Of a DNA stretch of 64,000 nucleotides, positions 42,010 to 50,136 are shown piece by piece. Position numbers and translations under genes: made by a program. The number at the start of each line of letters is the position of its first letter. Positions within the stretch are counted from its first letter, which is position 1. The notes below the pieces were generated by a model. That model did not search any database. It was not told the DNA's origin and saw only the letters and a list, made by a program, of their open reading frames with translations. The stretch spans positions 1,065,001 to 1,129,000 of the forward strand of contig NZ_CP011028.1 of NCBI RefSeq assembly GCF_002221525.1, in the 5' to 3' direction. The DNA is from Pseudoalteromonas espejiana DSM 9414. GTDB taxonomy: Bacteria > Pseudomonadota > Gammaproteobacteria > Enterobacterales > Alteromonadaceae.

Positions 42010-42054
42010 GTTCGTATAAAACGATGAGTTGTGATTAATTCGAGTGGGAATTGA

Positions 42055-42768
42055 ATGAGAATTTTTAAAGCTAAAAGCCCAGCAGGATTTGCTGAAGAGT
42101 ATATAGTTGAATCTATCTGGAATGGCGACTTCCCTCCAGGTTCAATCCTACCTGCCGAGCGTGAGCTTTCTGAGTTAATTGGTGTAACCAGAACAACCTT
42201 ACGTGAAGTGCTACAACGTTTAGCACGCGACGGCTGGTTAACTATTCAACATGGCAAACCGACAAGAGTAAATAACTTTTGGGAAACATCGGGTTTAAAT
42301 ATACTTGAAACCCTTGCTCGCCTTGATGAAGACAAAATGCCAGAGCTTACTGATCAGCTATTATCTGCACGCACTAACATTAGTGCTATTTACACACGTG
42401 CGGCAATAAAGCTAAACCCAGAACGTGTTATTGAAATTTTAGCGCAAAGCGATGAACTAGAAGACACAGCTCAAGCATTCGCTGATTACGATTATAAAGT
42501 ACACCACGAGCTAGCCGTGGCGGGTAACAACCGTATTTACGTTCTAATTCTTAATGGATTTAGAGGTTTTTACTTTAAAATTGGTTGCCATTACTTCTCT
42601 GATGCGGGCACTCGCCAATTAGCGCGTCAATTTTATAAAGATTTAACCGTACTTGCACAAAACAGAGAGCACGATGGTGCTATTTCAATGATGCGTAAGT
42701 TCGGTCACCAAACCGGTGAAATTTGGCAAAACATTAAAGGCGATATGCCTTCAGATATAATGGACTAG
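42055..42768 (+). CDS. fadR: Fatty-acid regulator FadR
   Basis: A 237-residue GntR-family regulator. The N-terminal winged helix is almost identical to E. coli FadR ([58 protein letters not shown]), and the helical C-terminal domain senses long-chain acyl-CoA. It represses fatty-acid breakdown genes and activates unsaturated fatty-acid synthesis. GGGAA precedes the ATG. It lies divergent from dsbB, as in E. coli but without nhaB. A terminator follows. Confidence 0.95.
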   Translation: MRIFKAKSPAGFAEEYIVESIWNGDFPPGSILPAERELSELIGVTRTTLREVLQRLARDGWLTIQHGKPTRVNNFWETSGLNILETLARLDEDKMPELTDQLLSARTNISAIYTRAAIKLNPERVIEILAQSDELEDTAQAFADYDYKVHHELAVAGNNRIYVLILNGFRGFYFKIGCHYFSDAGTRQLARQFYKDLTVLAQNREHDGAISMMRKFGHQTGEIWQNIKGDMPSDIMD

Positions 42769-42776
42769 CCATTAAT

Positions 42777-42800
42777 AAAAACCTGCATTTGCAGGTTTTT
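42777..42800 (+). terminator. Terminator of fadR
   Basis: AAAAACCTGCA, TT, TGCAGGTTTTT, then TT; perfect stem. Confidence 0.9.
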
Positions 42801-43003
42801 TTGTGCCGGTAATAAACATTTAATATCTATTCGGTATTTTCGATTACTCACATCGCTAAATACGATTGTTCTTTTTAATGTAATAAATTTAAAATGCCAC
42901 GTAATTATGTGTTGGCGCTATTGTTTTTTAGTTTTTAGCGCCCATATAAGTATCAGCGTTGCGAAAGCAATCGACAACAAACTCAAAATATTTGGAGAAT
43001 AAA

Positions 43004-43609
43004 ATGGGTGTATTAGTAGGCCGCCAGGCACCAGACTTTACCGCTGCAGCAGTACTAGGTAATGGTGAAATTGTAGATAGCTATAACCTTCATGAAACAA
43101 TTAAAGGTAAAAAAGCAGTAATCTTCTTTTACCCACTAGATTTCACGTTTGTATGTCCTTCTGAACTTATCGCATTTGATAAGCGTTACGAAGAATTCCA
43201 AAAGCGTGGCGTAGAAGTAATTGGTGTTTCTATCGATTCACAATTCTCACATAACGCATGGCGTAACACTGCTGTAGCAGATGGCGGTATTGGTAAAGTA
43301 CAATACGCACTAGTTGCAGACGTTAAGCACGAAATCTGTAAAGCATACGACGTTGAGCACCCAGAAGCTGGCGTGGCATTTCGTGGTTCTTTCCTAATCG
43401 ATGAAGAAGGTAACGTACGTCACCAAGTAGTGAACGACTTACCACTTGGTCGTAACATCGACGAAATGATCCGTATGGTTGACGCACTAGCTTTTCACAG
43501 CGAAAACGGTGAAGTGTGTCCTGCTGGTTGGGAAGAAGGTAAAAAAGGTATGGACGCAAGCCCTGAAGGTGTTGCTAAATTCCTATCTGAAAACGAAGGC
43601 GAGCTATAA
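43004..43609 (+). CDS. Typical 2-Cys peroxiredoxin (Prx1/AhpC type)
   Basis: A 201-residue thiol peroxidase: peroxidatic C51 (FTFVCPSE) and resolving C172 (GEVCPAGW). It reduces hydrogen peroxide and organic peroxides. It contains GGIG (DGGIGKVQY), like the GGLG motif of over-oxidation-sensitive enzymes, but its C-terminus (LSENEGEL) lacks the partner YF motif. Start at 43004, where GGAG lies ahead; the upstream 15 codons are not conserved in kind. No AhpF gene adjoins, so the electron donor is unknown. Confidence 0.93.
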   Translation: MGVLVGRQAPDFTAAAVLGNGEIVDSYNLHETIKGKKAVIFFYPLDFTFVCPSELIAFDKRYEEFQKRGVEVIGVSIDSQFSHNAWRNTAVADGGIGKVQYALVADVKHEICKAYDVEHPEAGVAFRGSFLIDEEGNVRHQVVNDLPLGRNIDEMIRMVDALAFHSENGEVCPAGWEEGKKGMDASPEGVAKFLSENEGEL

Positions 43610-43631
43610 TTTAGCCCTACGTTTTTAATAA

Positions 43632-43659
43632 AAAAAACCGCCAATTGGCGGTTTTTTTT
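43632..43659. terminator. Bidirectional terminator (peroxiredoxin / TonB receptor)
   Basis: AAAAAACCGCC, AATT, GGCGGTTTTTT with long A and T tracts, placed between two convergent genes. Confidence 0.9.
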
Positions 43660-43698
43660 GTTTTTATCATAGCCCATCCTAAAACGGGCCTTGGTTAA

Positions 43699-46290
43699 TT
43701 AAAACGAGAAGGTTACTTTTGTGTAAAAGTAACGACCACGTGGGTTATGTACACCCGATGCATAGCCGTAAAGGTCAGCATCGCCATCACCAATGGCAAA
43801 TGGTGGCTCTTCGTCAAATAAGTTATTTACACCAAGCGATACTTTAGTTGCCTCACTTACACGGTAAGATGTTTGTAAATCTACCAGTGCTTGCGAATCA
43901 ACCATACGTGATGTATTGCTATCAAAGTCTAAGTTACCGTCAAAATCAATATCTGGTGTATCTTCAAACTCACCTACATAGCTTATATTTACATTGGTAT
44001 TAAATTGGCCAATTTCCCAGTTAGTAGAGAAAATCCAGCGGTGCTCCGGGTAACCATATTCACCTGTGTAATCACGGCCATCTTTTTCAAACTTATCTTG
44101 ATAAGCCCATTCTAGGTTAAATTTAAGCAAACCTAGGTCATCAAGTGAATGATTGTAGTTTGCTGATAAATCAATACCCGATACCTCTTGCGAAGATACG
44201 TTTTCAAATGTGCTAAATACTTTTTGAATTGTGCCTAAGCTGTCGCTACCAGAAGGTGCTAAACGAACACACACTGTGCTGCTTTGGTTGTTACACTCAG
44301 AGTTATAAATTGGGCCAAACTCTTGCTCATCAATTTTATTATCTTGCGTGATACTCCACACATCTACACTTAAGCCAAACTCAGCAGTAGGTGCCCAAAT
44401 AAAACCAACATTCCACGATTCTGACTCTTCAGCTTCTAAATCTGGATTACCTGCAAATTCAATATTGTAATCAAGTGCATCACAATCAAGACCAGTGGCT
44501 TCACAGCGATATGTATCTACAAAAAATTGGCTCTCTTGAGACGGACCTAAACCTACTTGCGCAAGCGATGGTGCTCTAAAGCCTTGCGCCCACGAACCAC
44601 GCACCGTAATTTCATCGGTTGGTGCCCAGCGTAAAGCCACTTTAGGGTTCGTTGTATTACCAAAGTCGCTGTAGTCATCGTAGCGACCCGCTAATTGAAG
44701 CTCTAGGTTTTCAGCAAGTGGAATTGAAAATTCTACGTAAGCCGCATATTGCTCACGATCAGCTGCAGCTGATACTGACTCAGTACCAAAAATTAGACCA
44801 CGTTGGAATTGATCGTCCGGTGTATCTGTTACATCTTCTTCGCGGTATTCAATACCAGCGGCCATCATTACAACGTCATCGCCAAAGTTAAATGCTTCAC
44901 CAGAGATGTTAGCGTCAAATGAGGTCATATGTGACTCACCACGACGTACAAGGCTTGTGGTAATTCTGTCAATTACTTCTGGGTCATTATAAGTGCCACC
45001 AAATGGGTTGTAATTGCCCGCATCAATTTCTTGTTGTAAGAAGTCGGTACGCACCCAGCCTTGTGTTCTATCACCTGTTTGCATTGATTTACTACGGCCT
45101 TTTTGAACCGCAGCTTCCCAGCTCCACTCACTAATTTCGCCTCTAAGACCAGCTACAAAACGAAGCGTATCTGATTCTATATCCCATTGGCGAGCGCCGG
45201 CATCAACCGTACGGTAACGGCCAATTTCAATATCTTGACCGAATGGGTTATTTGGATGACTTCCTGGTACTGTTAAACCCGCATCTTCATCTAATGGAGT
45301 AGGGGCACCGGCGGCAACCGATGTATTATGCTGTACAGCAATTTCTAAAAAGCCGGTAATGCCGTTATCAAAATTGTATTCAAATTGAGAAATAGCACCT
45401 ACACGTTCAGATTCAGGGGCAATATAGCCAAATGGGCCGTAATCAAATAAACAGCTACCATTTTCAGTTGCGCTATCAGCTGGGCAAGCAGGATCAATAG
45501 TTTTTATGCCATCAACGGAAAAATAACCAGGGAAGCCACGTGATGAGCGTAAATCCATGCCGCCATATGGCGATTGGTTAGCCGTTCCTAAGCTGCCCAT
45601 TTCATCTGAAGAAAGTGAGGTGTTTTTAAAGTAATCAATAATAATTGAAGCACTACTTTTTTCGCTGGTAGTACCCCAAACTAAACTTGCTGTTGTTTCT
45701 TCGTAGTTAGGGCCGTCGGTGCCGCCGTAACCTAAGTTTAATTCAACGCCATCAATATCTTTTTTCAAGATAACGTTTACTACACCCGCTACCGCATCTG
45801 AGCCATAAATAGCTGATGCGCCATCTTTTAAAATATCAATACGCTCAATAGCCGATACCGGAATGCTATTAATATCGACAAACGAATTAGTAATGCCTTC
45901 GGCAAAGGCACTTATTGCTACACGGCGGCCATTAATTAGTACTAACGTAGCATCGGCACCTAAACCACGTAAGCTTACCGCAGCTGATCCATTTGCAGTT
46001 GAATCTTGGTTGTTACCACGTGTTGAGAAAGTACCGCTACCTGCTACAGGCATTCTTTCGAGGAGTTGTTGAAGGTTATCGTAACCCATGTTTTCGATAT
46101 CTGCTCTGCCAATAGATTGTACTGGCGAAGGCCCTTCGATATCTGTGCGTTTAATACGCGAACCTGTTACTTCAATGCGTTCTACTTTTTTTGCTTCTTC
46201 AGCAGCATATGCTGTTGTTGTAAAACCTGCTGAAAGTGCGATTGTAGCACCTGCAATAATGCTAGGTGTAAATGCAATTGATTGCTTCAT
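43699..46290 (-). CDS. Large TonB-dependent receptor
   Basis: An 863-residue receptor: signal peptide (MKQSIAFTPSIIAGATIALS... cleaved near A30), TonB-box-like VERIEVTGSRI, plug domain (RTDIEGPSPVQ ... GSAAVSLRGLGADATLVLINGRR) and a 22-strand-type barrel ending FYTKVTFSF. This SusC-unrelated subgroup with RIKR-TDIEG after the TonB box is abundant in marine Alteromonadales and usually imports peptides, vitamins or oligosaccharides; the ligand is not evident. A good promoter lies upstream (46344-46372). Confidence 0.9.
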   Translation of the reverse strand: MKQSIAFTPSIIAGATIALSAGFTTTAYAAEEAKKVERIEVTGSRIKRTDIEGPSPVQSIGRADIENMGYDNLQQLLERMPVAGSGTFSTRGNNQDSTANGSAAVSLRGLGADATLVLINGRRVAISAFAEGITNSFVDINSIPVSAIERIDILKDGASAIYGSDAVAGVVNVILKKDIDGVELNLGYGGTDGPNYEETTASLVWGTTSEKSSASIIIDYFKNTSLSSDEMGSLGTANQSPYGGMDLRSSRGFPGYFSVDGIKTIDPACPADSATENGSCLFDYGPFGYIAPESERVGAISQFEYNFDNGITGFLEIAVQHNTSVAAGAPTPLDEDAGLTVPGSHPNNPFGQDIEIGRYRTVDAGARQWDIESDTLRFVAGLRGEISEWSWEAAVQKGRSKSMQTGDRTQGWVRTDFLQQEIDAGNYNPFGGTYNDPEVIDRITTSLVRRGESHMTSFDANISGEAFNFGDDVVMMAAGIEYREEDVTDTPDDQFQRGLIFGTESVSAAADREQYAAYVEFSIPLAENLELQLAGRYDDYSDFGNTTNPKVALRWAPTDEITVRGSWAQGFRAPSLAQVGLGPSQESQFFVDTYRCEATGLDCDALDYNIEFAGNPDLEAEESESWNVGFIWAPTAEFGLSVDVWSITQDNKIDEQEFGPIYNSECNNQSSTVCVRLAPSGSDSLGTIQKVFSTFENVSSQEVSGIDLSANYNHSLDDLGLLKFNLEWAYQDKFEKDGRDYTGEYGYPEHRWIFSTNWEIGQFNTNVNISYVGEFEDTPDIDFDGNLDFDSNTSRMVDSQALVDLQTSYRVSEATKVSLGVNNLFDEEPPFAIGDGDADLYGYASGVHNPRGRYFYTKVTFSF

Positions 46291-46672
46291 CCTTAAGTCC
46301 TTGTTGATATGTTATAAATTTAGTTGCTTAACAAGCGATGACATTAATATCATGTAACTTAAGTGTTGTCAATCAATCCTCTTTGCGATTTTAGTATGAG
46401 TTTTTGTATTGTATTGCGTGAAAATTGTTCGGTTATAGAAACAATGAAAAGGGATAGACAAGGCTAAATTACACGCTTTAAGCTATAAATATTGCGTAAT
46501 AAAATGACCTAGTAATAAAAGAAATTAACAAAATAAATTAAGTGTAATAATTTATTTATTTAGCAGTGGGCTGGTTATTTGTATAAAGGTGAGTTTTAAA
46601 TGAACAGTTTGTTTTTATTTTGACCGGCCCAAAAAGGGTAAAAAAAACGCCTAACTAAGTTAGGCGCTATGT
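46291..46672. other. 382-base gene-free stretch upstream of the large TonB receptor
   Basis: It holds the receptor promoter near 46344-46372 and otherwise AT-rich DNA running to the end of smpB. I looked for the ssrA (tmRNA) gene, which often follows smpB, and see no tRNA-like end here. No other structure stands out. Confidence 0.45.
46344..46372 (-). promoter_or_regulatory. Promoter of the large TonB receptor
   Basis: On the minus strand: TTGACA (46372-46367), 17 bases, TATTAA (46349-46344). The -35 is perfect and the -10 has four of six consensus bases; start of transcription would fall near 46337. Confidence 0.6.
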
Positions 46673-47152
46673 TTATACTTTGTGTTTCATGAGGCGTTCT
46701 TTTTCGCGAGACCAATCTTTATTTTTTCCGTCTTCACGTTTGTCATGCATTTTTTTACCTTTAGCCAAATGAAACTCAAGTTTCACCCAACATTTTTTCC
46801 AATACATGGCAGTGGCAACAAGTGAAAAGCCGTCTCGTTCAGTTGCACCAACAAGTCTATCAAGCTCTCTTCGGCTTAATAGTAGCTTACGATAGCGCAT
46901 AGGATCGCATATAACGTGGGTCGAGGCGCTATTTAAAGGCTGAATTTGACTGCCGAGTAAAAATGCTTCGCCGTTTTTAAGATGAATGTAAGTTTCTGAG
47001 ATATTTACCTTACCAGCTCGGATACTTTTTACTTCCCAGCCTTGTAGTTCAACACCTGCTTCAAACTTGTCGTGTAAAAAATACTCATGACGCGCTTTTT
47101 TGTTTAGCGCGATGGTATTACTATTCGATTTTGATGATTTGTTCTTAGCCAT
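46673..47152 (-). CDS. smpB: tmRNA-binding protein SmpB
   Basis: A 159-residue protein of the usual SmpB length with the conserved segments [39 protein letters not shown]-type core and a basic C-terminal tail ([26 protein letters not shown]) that enters the decoding centre. It brings tmRNA to stalled ribosomes. It is divergent from ratA across 145 bases. Confidence 0.96.
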   Translation of the reverse strand: MAKNKSSKSNSNTIALNKKARHEYFLHDKFEAGVELQGWEVKSIRAGKVNISETYIHLKNGEAFLLGSQIQPLNSASTHVICDPMRYRKLLLSRRELDRLVGATERDGFSLVATAMYWKKCWVKLEFHLAKGKKMHDKREDGKNKDWSREKERLMKHKV

Positions 47153-47297
47153 AGTGCCCTATAATATACGTATTGAGAGATGTTTTACATCGATTTTTTA
47201 TATGTGCCTTTAAAATAATCAGGTGAACTTAAGACCATGAAAATTTGGGGAAACGCGCAAAGCTTGCTAAAATTCGCCCACACAGTTGGGAGTGAGT

Positions 47298-47738
47298 ATG
47301 CCACAAATAGAAAAAAGTGCGCTGGTTATGTACAGCACTAAAGAGATGTTTGACCTAGTTAATGATGTAGAAGCGTATCCGCAGTTTTTACCAAATTGTT
47401 CAGACTCTAAAATCGTTTCGCAGCATAATAATAACATGACCGCGAGTTTAGAAATATCCAAGGCCGGTATAAAAAAGTGGTTTACCACCGAAAACACCTT
47501 TATTGATGAGCAAACAGTTCAGCTTAAGCTTGTTGATGGCCCATTTAAAACCCTTAAGGGGCGTTGGCATTTTCAGGCGCTGGATAAAAAAGCCTGTAAA
47601 GTTGAGCTCAAGCTTGAATTTGAGTTTTCAAGCAAGCTTATAGAATTAGCCTTTGGTAAAATTTTTAACGATGTAGCTAAAAACATGGTAAGTGCTTTTA
47701 CGCAACGTGCAAAAGAAGTGTATGGAGCCCGATTATGA
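47298..47738 (+). CDS. ratA: RatA, START-domain protein of the coenzyme Q/ribosome association family
   Basis: A 146-residue START/polyketide-cyclase-fold protein (PQIEKSALVMYSTKEMFDLVNDVEAYPQFLPNC) matching E. coli RatA. Reported roles are inhibition of 70S formation and, for the wider COQ10 family, quinone binding. Start at 47298, where GGGAGTGAG lies ahead; a TTG four codons upstream is unlikely. Overlaps rnfH by four bases. Confidence 0.92.
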   Translation: MPQIEKSALVMYSTKEMFDLVNDVEAYPQFLPNCSDSKIVSQHNNNMTASLEISKAGIKKWFTTENTFIDEQTVQLKLVDGPFKTLKGRWHFQALDKKACKVELKLEFEFSSKLIELAFGKIFNDVAKNMVSAFTQRAKEVYGARL

Positions 47739-48052
47739 TTAAGGTAGAGATTGTATTTGCTTTGCCTACAACGGCAACAACGTTATCGGTTGATGTGCCA
47801 CAAGGCACAACGGCAGAGCAAGCGGTTATACAATCAGGCATTATTGAAAAATGCCCAGAAATAGACCCAACTGCACTTACTTTAGGGGTGTGGAATAGAA
47901 CTGTTAAAGCAAACTATGAATTAAAAGATGGCGACAGAATTGAAATTTATCGCCCGCTGATTGCTGACCCTAAAGATGCACGGAGAAAAAGAGCAGAAAA
48001 AGCAAAAGAAGAAGGCCGTGCCAATAAAATTACTGGCGGTCGTCCTTTATAA
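47735..48052 (+). CDS. rnfH: RnfH-family ubiquitin-like protein
   Basis: A 105-residue protein with a beta-grasp fold: MIKVEIVFALP, GTTAEQAVIQSGI, LGVWNRTVKANYELKDGDRIEIYRPLIADPKDARRKRAEK. RnfH homologues lie next to ratA in many gammaproteobacteria; the biochemical role is unclear. Overlaps ratA by four bases (ATGA), showing translational coupling. Confidence 0.93.
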   Translation: MIKVEIVFALPTTATTLSVDVPQGTTAEQAVIQSGIIEKCPEIDPTALTLGVWNRTVKANYELKDGDRIEIYRPLIADPKDARRKRAEKAKEEGRANKITGGRPL

Positions 48053-48061
48053 AGCCAGTTA

Positions 48062-48108
48062 AACAGCCATAAAAAAGGTGAGCATTGCTCACCTTTTTTA
48101 TGGCTGTT
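48062..48108. terminator. Very long bidirectional terminator (rnfH / bamE)
   Basis: AACAGCCATAAAAAAGGTGA (48062-48081) is part of a 23-bp perfect inverted repeat with its partner ending TTATGGCTGTT at 48108, joined by a one-base centre (so an effective loop of four bases). It contains both T- and A-runs and ends both convergent transcripts. Confidence 0.9.
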
Positions 48109-48115
48109 GAGCTAA

Positions 48116-48475
48116 TTATTGCTCAAGAGGTGTATCAAAGTTTTCTGGTTGGTCATAATCACCTGAAACGGCAATAAGTTGCTCGTTTTCAAATTTAATC
48201 ACCAACTCTTTATGTTGCTCATTACTACGGCCTTTATTAAAGCTGTAAACGTAGCGCCATGTGCTTTTATCAAATGCATCTTCAGCAATTGGGCGCCCTA
48301 ATACATAAATAACTTGCTCTCGGGTCATGTTTACACGAAGCTTATCTACATCAGATTGCTCTAAAAAGTTACCCTGTGGGATGTTTATTCTGTAAACCCA
48401 GCTAGAACAGCCCGCTAATGAGCTAAATGTTAAAGCAACGATAAGCCAAAGAGAAAAAGTTTTTAACGACTGCAT
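48116..48475 (-). CDS. bamE: Outer-membrane assembly lipoprotein BamE
   Basis: A 119-residue lipoprotein with lipobox SLAGC (C23). Its BamE domain reads RINIPQGNFLEQSDVDKLRVNMTREQVIYVLGRPIAEDAFDKSTWRYVYSF. BamE is a subunit of the Bam complex that folds outer-membrane proteins. The smpB-ratA-rnfH-bamE order is conserved in gammaproteobacteria. Convergent with rnfH. Confidence 0.94.
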   Translation of the reverse strand: MQSLKTFSLWLIVALTFSSLAGCSSWVYRINIPQGNFLEQSDVDKLRVNMTREQVIYVLGRPIAEDAFDKSTWRYVYSFNKGRSNEQHKELVIKFENEQLIAVSGDYDQPENFDTPLEQ

Positions 48476-48574
48476 TGTTAGTTGTGATCCTTATTTTTTA
48501 TATTCTGCATGATACCGATTAGTCACTGAAGGTAAAACCCTTTTAAGAAATTGTTTAAGGGTTAAGGTAAAGTT

Positions 48575-48889
48575 TTGACCACACATACGCAAAAAAGTTT
48601 AAGTACGAACGTTAACAAAGCGCTAAAAAAACCATCTACGTGGTATTTATATATAGTGCAAACACGATTAGGGCATTGGTACACCGGTATTACTACAAAT
48701 GTTGAAAAGCGACTGGCCACTCATCAAGCAGGTAAAGGGGCAAAAAACTTAAAAGGAAAAGGCCCATTGGTACTGGTTCATCAACAAGTAGTGGGCTCAA
48801 AAAGTGAAGCCAGTAAATTAGAGTGCCAAATTAAAAAGCTCAATAGAGCAAAAAAAGAGCACTACGTAAAATCTTTTAATCACGACTAA
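48575..48889 (+). CDS. GIY-YIG domain protein (YhbQ-like)
   Basis: A 104-residue protein with one GIY-YIG nuclease-like domain: WYLYIVQTRLGHWYTGITTNVEKRLATHQAGKGAK holds the GIY-YIG-type strand pair and the conserved Arg. Such stand-alone proteins may act on nucleic acids, but the role is unproven. Start is TTG at 48575 with AAGG eight bases ahead; no in-frame ATG lies before the domain. Its 3' end overlaps the convergent TPR gene by 14 bases. Confidence 0.85.
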   Translation: MTTHTQKSLSTNVNKALKKPSTWYLYIVQTRLGHWYTGITTNVEKRLATHQAGKGAKNLKGKGPLVLVHQQVVGSKSEASKLECQIKKLNRAKKEHYVKSFNHD

Positions 48890-50057
48890 GCCAAGCCGTT
48901 GCATTTTTTAATACCGAAAGTTTATTTTTATAACGAGCTTTGTCGTGACTAAATTCAGCTTTTAAACCCGCTAGTTGCATGTGTTTTTTTGCAAGAGTGA
49001 TATTACCGGTTAAATAATAGGCGCGAGCTAAACCAAAATGACTCTCGTGTAAATGTGAGTCGAGATTGTAAGCCGTTTTAAAATGTTTAAGTGCTAAAGT
49101 GTAGTTTTTAAGTGCAAGTTCGCTATTGCCTAATGATACGTGATAATACGGGTTTAAGCGGCGCTTAGTATCTAATTGTTTTAAAATTTGCTGCCCTTTT
49201 TGCTGCCTGTCGCTTAGGGTGTAAAGTACAGCTAAATTACCTAATGCGGTATGGTTGTTTTTATCAAGTGCAATAGCGTAATTATAAGCAAGTTCTGCTT
49301 CATTCAAATAATTAAGCTGCCTAAATACAATACCTAAATTCCCCCAGCCACCACTAAATGACGGCGCCACTTTAACCGCAGCACTAAAGTAACTAAAAGC
49401 TAAGTTGTATTGCTTGTTTACCAAAGCGAGCGCGCCTTTGTTGTTATAAAACATGGCGGTGACTACTTCTTTACTCAACAAGCTGGTTTTAAAGCGCTGC
49501 TTTCTAATGTTGGGGTCAAAATCTATGGTGAGGTATTTATCGCGTTGATAAACCATAGTGGCGGGTATGTTTTGCATTAGTTCGTTATCTATCGATAAAT
49601 TAATATGCCCAGTTAACAAGTTAACCCCTTTATTTATTGCCCAGTATTCAGGTATGTGCACTTTTTGAAAGCGTGCTTTAATCCCTAAATAGTCGGCCAA
49701 ACTGTATGCCAAAATTGATAACGACAAGCAATTAGCATTAAGGTTTGCATAAGTTTGTGAGGCAGTGAGTGTTGCACCGCTTTGGTAGGTTAGTGAGCTG
49801 TCGCCATTTTTAAGCAAAAAACGCAAAATACTATTCGCCACATAGTGTGCACTGCGTTTACTGGTTAAGTGAGCATCGAGTTGAGATGTTAGGTTTTTAT
49901 CGAGCTTAAATATAGCTTGCTCGGTTTCTACTTCGATAAGGTTAAATGCGGGAGAATTTGCAAGATAAAGCGGCGGGGGCCCACTAATAGAAGAGCTACA
50001 TCCACTTAAGTATAAGCAGCAACTAAGTAAAAATGTGTTATAACAAAATATGTTCAT
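48876..50057 (-). CDS. TPR lipoprotein with a transglutaminase-like domain
   Basis: A 393-residue lipoprotein (lipobox LYLSGC, C20). The N-terminal half contains a transglutaminase-like core: ANLNANCLSLSILAYSLADYLGIKARF supplies C110, GHINLSI supplies H151, and D179 or D181 in TIDFDPN completes a possible triad. The C-terminal half (about 205-380) is a run of TPR repeats (ALALVNKQYNLAFSYFSAAVKV, AELAYNYAIALDKNNHTALGNLAVLYT). Envelope location and protein-protein docking are likely. GGAGG precedes the ATG. The palindrome ahead of the gene is notable. Confidence 0.8.
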   Translation of the reverse strand: MNIFCYNTFLLSCCLYLSGCSSSISGPPPLYLANSPAFNLIEVETEQAIFKLDKNLTSQLDAHLTSKRSAHYVANSILRFLLKNGDSSLTYQSGATLTASQTYANLNANCLSLSILAYSLADYLGIKARFQKVHIPEYWAINKGVNLLTGHINLSIDNELMQNIPATMVYQRDKYLTIDFDPNIRKQRFKTSLLSKEVVTAMFYNNKGALALVNKQYNLAFSYFSAAVKVAPSFSGGWGNLGIVFRQLNYLNEAELAYNYAIALDKNNHTALGNLAVLYTLSDRQQKGQQILKQLDTKRRLNPYYHVSLGNSELALKNYTLALKHFKTAYNLDSHLHESHFGLARAYYLTGNITLAKKHMQLAGLKAEFSHDKARYKNKLSVLKNATAWLSRD

Positions 50058-50070
50058 AAACCACCTCCAA

Positions 50071-50102
50071 CATATTGCACCTATAAGTGTAGGTGCAATA
50101 TG
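50071..50102. promoter_or_regulatory. Perfect 13-bp inverted repeat upstream of the TPR lipoprotein gene
   Basis: CATATTGCACCTA and TAGGTGCAATATG around TAAGTG, starting 14 bases upstream of the gene's start codon on the minus strand, next to its ribosome-binding site. There is no T-tract, so it looks more like an operator or a translational hairpin than a terminator for the upstream chemoreceptor gene. Confidence 0.45.
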
Positions 50103-50136
50103 TGAAGGTTGCTTATTTAAGTGTTACAAAACGTGT

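Larger units (their letters stand above)
41593..42054. other. 462-base gene-free stretch between dsbB and fadR
   Basis: No real gene is visible; a 22-codon frame near 41830-41900 has no ribosome site. Near the dsbB side lie the palindrome TTTCGAGTCGAAA and a possible folded element (41693-41752). Near the fadR side lies a fadR promoter and candidate operator. In E. coli nhaB lies between dsbB and fadR; here that gene is absent and no remnant can be read. Confidence 0.5.

Noticed and set aside
46291..46672. ssrA (tmRNA) gene downstream of smpB
   Set aside because: No tRNA-like acceptor or T-arm pattern (GGTTCGA-type) is seen in this stretch.
47298..48052. ratA-rnfH as a toxin-antitoxin pair
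   Set aside because: Although once described as a toxin pair in E. coli, the genes are a conserved housekeeping neighbour set beside smpB and bamE, and rnfH is not a proven antitoxin. I kept the family names only.
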